Source of the DNA: Saccharina japonica
Lineage: Eukaryota > Sar > Phaeophyceae > Laminariales > Laminariaceae
Reading direction: 5' to 3'
DNA length: 64,000 bases
NCBI GenBank assembly: GCA_008828725.1
Contig: MEHQ01003188.1
Span: 338,135-402,134, forward strand
The notes beneath the pieces are model-generated. The model did no database searches. It was not told where the DNA came from and saw nothing but the letters and a program-made list of their open reading frames with translations. Positions within the stretch are counted from its first letter, which is position 1. Each line of letters begins with the position of its first letter. Of this stretch, positions 47,901 to 54,542 are shown one piece after another. The position numbers and the translations under genes are program-made.

Positions 47901-49821
47901 GGCCAGCCGGTGCTCACGACCGCGAGTCGACCCGGTGCTCCCCTCGCCGGATCTCCAAATGCTTATCCTCCCTCTAGGCGAGGGGTGTTAAGACTCACAC
48001 TGGTGCTGCTGGTGCTGCTGTTGCGGCCGCTGCCGCTGCTGCTGCTGCTGCTTGCGGAGTCCGATAGCGAGGTTGGTCTCGGGTCAACGTGTCGACGTAC
48101 GAAGTACGCGCGTTGTTTCACAATCGAGTTTTCTCGTCTGTTCGCCAAATTGTTGTTAAACGAGTTTGATAGCTTCTGCAGAAGGGCGGGCTGTGGCAGA
48201 TCCACGAGGGGGATACGCTGCGGTCCTCACTGCTGTACTCTCCGTTGAGGGCCAGCATCCACTCCGCCCAAGCCCTGGCTGGAAGTGCTGCATGCGGTCA
48301 AAAACCGTTGGCAATCGATGAGGAAAAGAGGGGAGAACGCCTCGAGAACCTTTTGGAAAACCTTATTTTCGTTTTTCTGCTTCCTGTGGGAGCACTCCGA
48401 CAGAAGGATCCGAGCTATGCCCGGCACGCTGAGCAACGACGACCTCACCCGGTTGTACACATGGGTTGACGAGATCAATCTGTCGAGGCCGAAGCGAAAC
48501 ATAGCGCGCGATTTCAGCGACGGGGTGCTGGTGGCAGAGGTATGCGGTATGCTACGGTAATCACGTAATTACTCCAAGTGTTCCATGTAATAGTCAAAGT
48601 ATCTTGAAATTATGATCGAAATACGCACCTGCGGGTAGGTACGAAGGATCCTCCGCCGTACTGGTATGATATGATGTAAGCCACCGTCCGCGGAAGGAAA
48701 AGCATAACTGTCCTGTAAGGGTCCCAAACATCTTCAGAGGGTCTCCTTGGTGAATGGGCCCCCTCGCTCTTGGCCTTGTTTGTGCCTTGTCCCCTCATGA
48801 TTGCCGTGGTGTATACCGGTGAGTCTCTCGGCGAACCCCCCCTGCCACATCGCTTGGACGCATCGGGCAAAAAACCAATAAATTTTACTGTACGAGTACT
48901 TCCAATTTGAACCAAGTGACTTTGGGTCCCTCTGCGTACGATAGGTTTTGAGGCATTTAGACTACGAGCGCAGTAGCAGTATGTAGCAGCAGCACCGGTT
49001 ATGTTGTTTGCCGTGCTCTATGCTCTGTACTCGTACGTACTCGCTCGTAGAAATATCTCCTCGTGCGTACGTACACAACATGTCTATAACCACATAAAAG
49101 CAACAGGTAGTTGAAGTTGACCTGGTAGGTGGTATCACTCGAGACCCAACTACAATCGTATTTGTAGCTTTGTAAAGGTGTCGACATGACGCCTTTACTT
49201 ACGAGTACCTCGTACAGCTATTTACGATTTACCTACCAGGTGTGATACGTATTATACCAGGTATGATACAGCAGTGTACAGGGCTTTTAGATGCTACGGG
49301 ACAGCTCACGGGGACTTTAATTACGCGGGCGAAGTCCGCGCAATACTCATGAAACTCCTGTTCTGGCAGGTTCTGGAGACAGCTCTTTTATGAGAATCCT
49401 CGGTAGACATCGATCGACAAATCCAACGACCCCGTCATGAGCTCTGAACGGATCACGCTGGTTAATGGCTCCGACCCACCCTAGTCTTACAGCAGTGCTC
49501 ATACCTTGGTCGGTGATACGTTATACGTGGCGTGGGCCGGTCAGGCGTCTGGTAAAAAAACATTCGGCCGCTGGTATGTAGAAAACAGACGACAAAAAAT
49601 CTTGATATATTAACAATCAGCGCAGCTTGCGGTCAACGGGTTCGTTGTGGACAGAAAAATACCCGTCGGTGCGGTTTCACGATTGTTTCGACGGCAAAGG
49701 CATTCATACGAGGGACTGCATTATTGGTATAACTTTGTCAAGTATTCGGAGATGGTTGATAGGTGTATGGTAATTACTGGTATGATTGAAATAAGAGCTA
49801 CACATTGTCAGATGGAAAATG

Positions 49822-49883
<62 letters not shown>

Positions 49884-51486
49884 GTGAACAACGTTTGTAA
49901 AAACACTGTGTGATGCTGTCCACGTGATTGCAAATAGCAAGGCTGTTGAAGGTGTCGTCCACAGGGTAAAATGTCGCTAACCAATCGACAGAAAAGATGA
50001 AGGGTGGGGAAAGGGGTAACATATGGAATTAAGTTGATGTTAATCCGGGAGTAGGCATTGAATCGAGCTATTAATAGACTACTACAGTTCAGTAGGTTCC
50101 CTTGTTTGGCTTCCCTGGTTTTTGTTAGGCGTTGGGTGGAGCTATTAATTGGCTGCTGCAGTCCAGCACGTTTCCTTGTTTGGTTTCCCCTTGTGTTTTC
50201 TTCTTCTCTCTGAAACTGCTCATGCGTGATCGACGTCGAAACCGCTGCACATTTTGTCGGATGGCAAAATATGCATAGCACGATGATAGATCAGGGATAA
50301 TGTCTGCCTTGAAATCTAAGGATAACGACATGGGCATCTGATCTGATGTTATCTGATGTTATCTGATGTTATTTGATGTTATTTGATGTACTCTGATGTA
50401 ATCTGATGTAATCTGATGTTATCTGTTATTATCTGATATTATCTGATGTCATCTGATGTTATCTGTTGGTATTTGATGTTATCTGATGTTATTTGATAGT
50501 ATCTGACCTGATCTGATCTGATCTGATCTGATCTGATCTGATCTGATCTGATGGTATCTGATGTTATCTGATGTATCTGATGTTATCTGACCTGATCTGA
50601 TCTGATGTGATGTGATCTGATTTGATCTGATCTGATCTGATCTGATCTGATCTGATCTGATCTGATATGTCCTGATATGTTATTGTTTTTATCCTGTTCC
50701 AGGGCTTTCGGGTCCGAACGACTTCCTGCCGGCGAAAGTGGCACCGAACGTTAAGCTCGGAGAGGGGGGGATCGGGGCCGCAGCAGATGCGGAAGGGATT
50801 TCTCTTTCGTTCGAGGCTTTCAGGTAAGAGAGGCGGTAGGAGCGGGTACAGGGGACATGTAACAAGGATATGAAGAGGGAGGGCGATGGAGGCATTTTTC
50901 TTTCGTTCGCGTCTTTCGTGTAAGGGAGGCGGTAGGGGCGGGGGGACAGGGGACATGTAGCAAGGGTATGGGGACGGTGGGCGGTGGCTCTATTTCTCTC
51001 TCGTTCGAGGCTTTCAAGTAAAGGAGGCGGTAGGGGCTGGTACAGGGGACATGTAGCAAGGCTACGAGGAGGGAGTATAGGGGGGTGATATTTAGCTTTC
51101 GTTCGAGGTTTTCAAGTTTAGGAGGCGCTACAGTGGGGGCAGGTACAGGGGACGTGTAACAAGGCTATGGGGAGGGTGGGGCTGATGACATTTCTCGTTC
51201 GCTCGAGGCTTTCAGGTAAGAGAGGGGGTGGGGGCGAGGGTAGGGGACAGATATGCGGGGGGAACAGAGGGGAATGACTGACCCAGCGGCCAACCGTTTC
51301 ATTGTTGGGGGGTTGAAATAACGCCCTCCCTTCCCCTCAAAACCTTGACCGTTCGCGCGCCTTCTCGTGGTTTCCCTTTTTTGTTTTCGCAGAATATTTT
51401 GCCGACACCACGCGGGGCTGCTTTTTCCTGCGTTCACCCTGCAGAGGAAAGTGCGATCAAAAATCATTTCGGAGTCGTTCTGGAAG
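36664..51486 (+). CDS. EF-hand calcium-binding protein (calcineurin B/calaxin-like), seven exons
   Basis: Phase-compatible exons are 36664-36821 (ATG at 36669), 40017-40084, 41469-41544, 42472-42537, 43093-43183, 50703-50823 and 51393-51486. The protein starts MGHRPSTFKKDDFKRGI. One degenerate EF-hand (KIDKDGGRTVNIREL) and two good ones follow (VFDEDDSGEIDFREF, LFDRDHSGQIEASEV, with acidic residues at loop positions 1, 3 and 12). Exons 5-7 give EFYGEQFSTSPNAVLTLKRI and then FEAFRIFCRHHAGLLFPAF. EF-hand pairs bind calcium and relay it to a partner enzyme or axoneme; which one is not known. An upstream exon is possible because CGCAG precedes the ATG by five bases. Intron 5 is 7.5 kb and holds other gene pieces. 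The exon 7 donor (phase 0) implies more exons downstream. Confidence 0.8.
37460..37700. repeat. GATC-rich dispersed repeat, interrupted by a MITE
   Basis: GGACAGATAGATAC, TAGATCACGATCTGC and ATCCTAACCTGCCGTTATG are shared with 53190-53310, 54350-54530, 55330-55450 and 55770-55930. The family A MITE at 37525-37637 sits in the middle. Confidence 0.6.
37525..37637. mobile_element. MITE family A, copy 2 (EF-hand intron 1)
   Basis: GGGGGACCATAGAGTAAATA and TATTTACTATGGCCCCCCGT are mirrored around AAAAATAGGTAAATATATAG. Confidence 0.8.
37706..37801. mobile_element. Hairpin element family T, copy 2
   Basis: TTAACCCTTTTAGAAGTGCA and ACTCCAGTCCTATAAGGGTT are the outer arms, with TTTTGGGGACAAACCACTCT and ATTTGTCCCCAAAACGG inside. 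Confidence 0.8.
37983..38247 (-). repeat. 9 bp tandem array, ATCATACAG
   Basis: Nearly 30 units of ATCATACAG with variants (ATCATACAT, GTCATACAG, ATCGTACAG, GTATACAG). It is the core of a larger element flanked by TTATACGACTCTCACCCGGC on the left and CCTGAAAGATCTAGACC on the right. The same flanks occur around the array at 55998-56105. Confidence 0.85.
38391..38570. mobile_element. MITE family A, copy 3, split by poly-G
   Basis: The left end ATTACAGAGAACCATAGTAA is followed by ~55 bases of almost pure G. The body then continues in reverse orientation (CACCCAAAAACCTATATG) to TATTTACTATGCCCC. Confidence 0.75.
38572..39120. other. EF-hand intron 1, non-coding
   Basis: Contains GTATGATTGAAATAAGAGCTG at 38938-38957 followed by TTCTCGGATGGCAAGAAGAG. 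This is a diverged match to the 3' end of the non-LTR-like repeat at 44330-45478. No gene is seen. Confidence 0.5.
39125..39214. mobile_element. Hairpin element family T, copy 3
   Basis: Arms TTTTAGGACTGCAGTCCCGT and ACGGGACTGCAGTCCTATAA form the most perfect hairpin of the three copies. Confidence 0.8.
39392..39662. mobile_element. MITE family B copy
   Basis: TGACCCGTGCTACGATGGGG at the left and a degraded TTTCTACCTATGAGCACGTG at the right, with the family core CTCCAAAATCAGCTTTTGGG and GAGCTCCTCAAGTGACCACC. Confidence 0.7.
39686..39807. mobile_element. MITE family A, copy 4
   Basis: TATTACGGGAGGACGTAGTA and ATTTACTATGCTCCTCCGTA. Orientation is opposite to copies 1 and 2, judged from ATATTTACCTATTTTTACTG. 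Confidence 0.8.
40179..40410. mobile_element. MITE family B copy
   Basis: GACGCGTGCTACGATAGAGG and CTCGATCGTAGCATGCGTC as inverted ends, with GAGCTCCTCAAGTGTGACCA inside. It lies in EF-hand intron 2. Confidence 0.8.
40421..40605 (+). repeat. Dispersed repeat family E, copy 1
   Basis: ATGTAAGTCCGCCTCACAAG, CACGGCGCTTTGCGCTTGG and CTCCGTCCCGGCATTGTAGG are shared with 56604-56772 and, inverted, with 43611-43755. Confidence 0.8.
40606..41460. other. EF-hand intron 2, 3' half
   Basis: Contains two similar stretches (TACTTACATTTACGGACAGG near 41223 and TACTTACATTTCCGGACACG near 41358) within a ~180 bp tandem duplication. No gene is seen. Confidence 0.5.
41726..41837. mobile_element. MITE family A, copy 5
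   Basis: TATTACGGGGGACCACAGTA and TATTATGGTCCTCCGTA. It lies in EF-hand intron 3. Confidence 0.8.
41838..42075 (-). repeat. Flank of the 9 bp-array element, inverted, without the array
   Basis: TTCAGGGCAGATAGCTTCCT and GGGTGGGAGCCGTATGACAT are reverse complements of the flanks seen at 37950 and 38255. Here the ATCATACAG array between them has shrunk to almost nothing. Confidence 0.6.
42295..42385 (+). repeat. Dispersed repeat family D copy
   Basis: GGTGCTCCGTTCTCAAAAAG, TCAATGGTCAAATGGCC and ACTGAGTACGCC followed by poly-C. Confidence 0.6.
42700..42932. mobile_element. MITE family C, partial copy
   Basis: The right part matches the element at 15250-15716: CATCGAAAAGCAATTCTCAA then AGGAAAAATCGGCTGTTA. 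The interior GACTGTGATCAGGGAAAT corresponds to GACTGTGAGGGCAGT. The left inverted end is missing. Confidence 0.6.
43611..43755 (-). repeat. Dispersed repeat family E, copy 2 (inverted)
   Basis: CCTACAATGCCGGGACGGAG and CACCAAGCGCGAAGCGCCAT are the reverse complement of copies 1 and 3. Confidence 0.8.
44004..44131 (-). CDS. Isolated exon of a DHHC-type palmitoyltransferase (candidate)
   Basis: Between a TCCAG acceptor and an AA|GTGAGA donor the minus strand reads AVLFGMFTMCMVCDQWETV then STNQTHIDRLKGEHHS. This resembles the fourth transmembrane helix and the following TTxE-like segment (T..T.I..L) of DHHC S-acyltransferases, Golgi or ER enzymes that palmitoylate proteins. The zinc-binding DHHC exon was not found upstream, where (ATT)n retroelement copies occupy the sequence, and no C-terminal exon is recognised. 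It may be a fragment or a gene with very long introns. It lies antisense inside EF-hand intron 5. Confidence 0.4.
44330..44904 (-). mobile_element. Non-LTR-like retroelement 3' fragment, copy 1
   Basis: On the minus strand it runs from TTTTAGATGCTACGGGAC at 44904 to a (AAT)n tail at 44330-44365. It is near-identical to 44905-45478 and 49284-49883. An open frame begins MDRKIPVGAVSRLFRRQ and ends in the tail; no reverse transcriptase or endonuclease motif is visible in ~575 bp. The simple-repeat tail suggests a truncated LINE or a SINE. Confidence 0.65.
44905..45478 (-). mobile_element. Non-LTR-like retroelement 3' fragment, copy 2 (tandem with copy 1)
   Basis: Head-to-tail with copy 1: its (AAT)n tail at 44905-44939 is followed immediately by the head of copy 1. 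Sequence and length match copy 1. Confidence 0.65.
45480..47486. other. EF-hand intron 5, middle part
   Basis: No recognised gene. Holds a (CCG)n run at about 46439-46470. A two-unit ~120 bp tandem duplication lies around 46800-47060 (ATGAACCCATGCTTGACCCG and ATGAACCTGTGCTTGACCCG). TACCTGGTA and TACTGCTGTA words are numerous. Confidence 0.5.
47487..47882 (-). CDS. First exon of an unknown protein with coiled coil
   Basis: The exon starts MARYESLLSRSAAPLRSDMD and contains STDPLDFFGAIRDLVEQSI (residues ~38-56), a KR/Q-rich stretch, a Gly/Ser linker and a leucine heptad segment VAQLEGENGTLRDRVSELER (~101-120). I end it at AAG|GTAGGG (47487), a good donor. Read-through would add a Leu/Val-rich hydrophobic stretch that could be either a membrane helix or translated CTG-repeat intron. 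The family is not recognised. It is divergent to the SPEF1 exon 530 bp away, so both may use one bidirectional promoter. It is antisense within EF-hand intron 5. Confidence 0.5.
47883..48416. promoter_or_regulatory. Divergent intergenic space with CTG repeats
   Basis: This 534 bp lies between two start codons pointing away from each other. It contains a (GCT)n-rich run at 47998-48055. No TATA box is obvious. Promoter function is inferred only from the arrangement. Confidence 0.3.
48417..48539 (+). CDS. SPEF1: SPEF1/CLAMP calponin-homology domain, first exon
   Basis: Forty-one codons start MPGTLSNDDLTRLYTWVDEI and continue with LSRPKRNIARDFSDGVLVAE, ending at GAG|GTATGC in phase 0. This is the N-terminal half of the CH domain of SPEF1 (sperm flagellar protein 1), a microtubule-bundling protein of the axonemal central apparatus; SRPKRNIARDFSDGVL is diagnostic. 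The second half of the CH domain (FP..V.LHNY) was searched for by eye on the plus strand downstream and not found. It sits in the same orientation inside intron 5 of the EF-hand gene. It is either a nested gene with unrecognised exons or a stranded first exon. Confidence 0.75.
48540..49283. other. EF-hand intron 5, after the SPEF1 exon
   Basis: No exon of SPEF1 or another protein is recognised. The end carries TACCAGGTGTGATACGTATT and ATACCAGGTATGATACAGCA words. Confidence 0.5.
49284..49883 (+). mobile_element. Non-LTR-like retroelement 3' fragment, copy 3
   Basis: Plus-strand copy with the head CTTTTAGATGCTACGGGACA and a longer (AAT)n tail at 49826-49883. The body matches the two minus-strand copies with no clear difference. 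Confidence 0.65.
49884..50335. other. EF-hand intron 5, 3' part
   Basis: An imperfect ~90 bp duplication (GAGCTATTAATAGACTACTA and GAGCTATTAATTGGCTGCTG) lies at 50055-50210. TGTCGGATGGCAAAATATGC at 50258-50277 resembles the tail of the retroelement above. No gene is seen. Confidence 0.5.
50336..50690 (+). repeat. TCTGATGTTA / ATCTG tandem array
   Basis: A 10 bp unit (TCTGATGTTA) grades into pure 5 bp ATCTG/TCTGA repeats. It ends ~12 bases before the acceptor of EF-hand exon 6. Confidence 0.9.
50799..51222 (+). repeat. ~100 bp tandem array repeating an exon end and its splice donor
   Basis: The end of EF-hand exon 6 (CTTTCGTTCGAGGCTTTCAG with donor GTAAGAG) plus ~85 bp of intron (GAGGCGGTAGG, ACAGGGGACATGTA, CAAGG) is repeated about four more times. 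Donor-like junctions are near 50823, 50920, 51020, 51115 and 51217. The last unit restores TTTCAGGTAAGAG exactly; the middle ones are altered. Confidence 0.85.
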
Positions 51487-51539
51487 GTGTGTAGGCATGC
51501 GCGCACAAACCAAAGATGCTTCGTACTACAGAGGTACAT

Positions 51540-51650
51540 ATTACGGGGGACCATAGCAAGCAGGGAACCTACGTTACAGACAAAAAAACTAAATATGTTC
51601 CTGTTTTTCTGACAAAATTTGATACTACTTACTATGGTCCCCCCCGCAAT
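51540..51650. mobile_element. MITE family A, copy 6 (most diverged)
   Basis: TTACGGGGGACCATAGCAAG and TACTTACTATGGTCCCCCC, with AAAACTAAATATGTTCCTG inside. Confidence 0.75.
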
Positions 51651-51834
51651 GGTAAACATAACCAAATATGGGGTGCAAACATAGAGAAACACCCGTATTT
51701 TGGGCCCATTGTGGGCTCTGATTACTGTGGCCCCTTGAAATAAGGGACAGGTTATTTCGGGTGTGTTTTCGCCTTTTTTTGGAAGTCAATATACATTCTT
51801 TGTTTTCAGGGCTGTTCACGGCTCGGCTCAAACC

Positions 51835-52420
51835 TCGCGGGTCACATCGGGTCGGGTCGGGTCGGGTCGGGTCGGGTCGGGTCGGGTAGTAAGGGTGCCC
51901 CGACACGATCCCTGGAAGACTCCCGACCACCACCGCCCTACCCGACCCACCCGACCCGACCCGACCGCCCACCCGACCCGACACCCGACCCGACCGACCC
52001 GACCCGACCCGACCCGACCCGACCCGACCGACCCACCCGACCCGACCCGACCCCGAGCCCACCCGACCCGACCGCCGACCACCCGACGACCGACCCGACC
52101 CAACCCGACCCGACCCGACCCGACCCCGGACCCGACCCGACCCGACCCGCACCCGACCGACCCGACCCACCCGGACCCGACCCGATCCGACCCCGACGCG
52201 ACCCGACCCGACCCGACCCGACCCGACCGCACCCGACCCGACCCGACCCGACACAACGACACCCGACCGACGACCCGAACCGAACCCAACCGAACCGCAC
52301 GACCGACACGAACCGAACCGAACCGCAACCGAACCCGAACCGACCAACCGAACGAACCGAACCGAACCGAACCAACCGAATCGAACCGAACGAACCGAAC
52401 CGAACCACCTGACACGACCG
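51835..52420. repeat. Pentanucleotide array, GGGTC then CCCGA/AACCG (inverted)
   Basis: About nine GGGTC units (51845-51888) are followed, after ~45 bp of unique sequence, by ~480 bp of CCCGA units. These degrade to AACCG units from about 52255. The two strands of the repeat thus face each other and could pair, and the G-rich strand could form quadruplexes. Apparent long reading frames here are artefacts of the repeat. Confidence 0.9.
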
Positions 52421-52429
52421 ACCCGTAAT

Positions 52430-53100
52430 ATTTCGAAAACATTTCCCCAACCCGCGGGTTGGGTCATGATCCGAGAAAAGCCCTGCTAATTTTGGTGTGG
52501 GGAAAGTCAGTGAAGGGCCAGCACGATCTCCTACGCTCACCCATATTTTGTATTATTAATGTGTATGCGCGTTTGTTTTCATCATGATTCCGCCCCGTAC
52601 AACCTGAAAATACGCAGTTTGAAAAAAAAATTTTCCCTCGCCACGTCCCTCTCCCCCTCTCCCCTCCCAATCCCCAACCCCCTCCCACCTACCCCCCCCC
52701 ATGAGTACACCCCCCTCCCCATGCCTGTGTCGGCTGAAAAATCGAGGCACTCCGCTACCGTCCTTTTAGAGCAAGGCGTCTGGTGATTGATGATATTGAT
52801 GATGTCTCCCATTAGCCTCATCTTCTTGAAACTTCACCATGGTCACAAAACCAGCCCGAAAAAAAGCGCCTCTATGGAATTCATTACCAGAACGCAAGGA
52901 ACGGCTACTAACGGAGAAGTAGATCCGCACCGTCTATGGTCATTACGACTACGGCGCACGCCTGTGACGAATGAGTACGCCACCCCCCCTTCCTCCCCCC
53001 CTCCCCCCTCCCCCCCCCGCCACTGCCTCCTTTGGGTTGCTCTCGGTAGGGGTGCTCTGAGCGGAGGGATGCGCGGCGCAACCAGCAGCCGGCCCCTGAC
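52430..53100. other. Non-coding region with a family D repeat copy
   Basis: Pyrimidine-rich stretch at 52636-52720. GTCTATGGTCATTACGACTA and GAATGAGTACGCC with a poly-C run at 52933-53020 belong to repeat family D. No gene is recognised. Confidence 0.5.
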
Positions 53101-53106
53101 ATGCAG

Positions 53107-53187
53107 CTGCAACAGCTTTCGAACTTGATCAAGCAGCACACTATCGGCTCCAACATCACGGGCGAAGCCGGCGATGTCTCTGGCAAG
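53107..53187 (+). CDS. Candidate downstream exon of the EF-hand gene
   Basis: Twenty-seven codons between ACATGCAG and AAG|GTAGCT read LQQLSNLIKQHTIGSNITGE then AGDVSGK. Both ends are phase 0, which fits the phase 0 end of EF-hand exon 7. A similar GSNITGEYDRSGK is encoded at 54543-54581. The family is not recognised, and assignment to the EF-hand gene rests only on phase and order. Confidence 0.35.
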
Positions 53188-53189
53188 GT

Positions 53190-53460
53190 AGCTAACGACC
53201 AACCTCTGTTGTCAGCGAGAATTGCCCAGATCACGACAAGATAGATCACAATCTACTGTAGGTAATCTATGTTAAGATAATTGCACATGTTGGGCAGATC
53301 ATGATGCATTCTACTTAACCCCTTAAGAACTGGTCCCACGATTTTGGGTACAAACTACTGGGAATTAGTATGGGACATGTCTTTTCAGTTCTGAATGGAA
53401 CTGGTCTCACGAATTTGGAAACGAACTACTTGGAATTAGTGTGGGACATGTTTTTTTCAG
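53190..53460. repeat. GATC-rich dispersed repeat and two-unit hairpin-like repeat
   Basis: TAACGACCAACCTCTGTTG and CAGATCATGATGC belong to the GATC-rich family. At 53325-53475 two ~70 bp units (ACTGGTCCCACGATTTTGGG and ACTGGTCTCACGAATTTGGA, each with GGAATTAGTRTGGGACATG) form a tandem pair related in style to hairpin family T. Confidence 0.6.
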
Positions 53461-53463
53461 TTC

Positions 53464-53705
53464 TGAATGGGTTAAGGTAGAGGTGTACCATTTCCCCCCC
53501 CCCCTGAGGCTCCTCACTTGAGGAGGTCTATACTAATAGTAAGCCGCCTGCCTTTGGAGGAAAAAAAAAATCTACGATATATACCCGATGGACAACCCCA
53601 TGGCCTTGATAAACAACCGAGAAAAAAAAAAGTCCGACGATTTCGGATTAAGGGACCCGATTATTCAGAATATACTTCAGTCAAAAAGTGCTACCTGAGG
53701 CATGC
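53464..53705. mobile_element. MITE family B copy, degraded
   Basis: GAGGCTCCTCACTTGAGGAG, CCCCATGGCCTTGATAAAC and AGTGCTACCTGAGGCATGCT place it in family B, in reverse orientation. It abuts the next copy. Confidence 0.6.
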
Positions 53706-54171
53706 TACGGTAGCCTGCATGCAGGTGCACCATGTTTTTTTCTGAGGGTGGTCGACTTGACGAGCTCTATACTAATACTAAGTAAAAAACTGATTGTGGA
53801 TGAAAATAAAAGGGATACCCGATGACCAATCTCATGGCCTACGTATGAAACGGATGATTCTGCAACACAAGAATGAGATTCCGTTGATTTTGGGTTAAGG
53901 GCCCATATTAACGACTGTGAAAAAAAAATCAATTTGAAAAAAAACAAATCGCTTTTCATTGGTCAACACACGCACCAGCACCAAAGATTATACCCCAAGA
54001 TCCTAATATTTAGTGCTGGTGCGTGTGTTGACCAATGAAAAGCGGATTTGAATTTTATTTTTTTTCCAAATTGAATTTATTTTATATTCGTTAATATGGA
54101 CCCTTAAGGAGCCCCGCCATTCAAAAAAAAAATCAGCCAAAAAATGCTACCTCTATCGTAGCACGCGTCAC
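53697..54171. mobile_element. MITE family B copy carrying a TTAA hairpin element
   Basis: GAGGCATGCTACGGTAGCCT at the left and CTCTATCGTAGCACGCGTCA at the right. The body is interrupted at a TTAA by the hairpin element at 53899-54103. Confidence 0.75.
53899..54103. mobile_element. TTAA-flanked hairpin element, copy 1
   Basis: Starts GGGCCCATATTAACG, ends CGTTAATATGGACCC and is flanked on both sides by TTAA (53895-53898, 54104-54107). Arms of ~95 bp (with CATTGGTCAACACACGCACC and GGTGCGTGTGTTGACCAATG) surround a ~22 bp loop. TTAA duplication is the mark of piggyBac-type transposition. Confidence 0.85.
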
Positions 54172-54209
54172 CTGGCACCTCTACGTATCGTGGCACCCAT
54201 CTCATGGTT

Positions 54210-54540
54210 TACTGTAGACTATTTGGTAACGGCCAACCCCTGTTTAAGAAACATTAACGTATCCTACAGATCGCAATATATTTCGGGTTAGGGTTAGGGT
54301 TGAAGTATACATATATATATATATATATATCATCTGGTAACGACCAACCCGTGGTTAAGACAAATGAACATATCGGGCAGGTCATGATCTAGATTTTCTG
54401 CTAACGACCAACCTCTGTTTAAAGAGACTAGCACACATCGGACAGATACTTGTAGATCATTTACAGATAGATCATCTGGATCCTAATCTGCCGTTATGAG
54501 ACGTTGTGAAGGATCTGTACGGCACAGATCCTACCCAGGA
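54210..54540. repeat. GATC-rich dispersed repeat with (AT)n
   Basis: Three imperfect units of AACGACCAACC with TCTGTTTAA and GGCAGGTCATGATC-like blocks. It includes a short GGGTTAGGGTTAGGGTT at 54286-54302 and (AT)n at 54310-54331. Confidence 0.6.
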
Positions 54541-54542
54541 CG

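Noticed and set aside
51763-52540. Long Arg/Pro/Thr and Gly/Val/Ser frames on both strands
   Set aside because: They are translations of the GGGTC/CCCGA pentanucleotide repeat.
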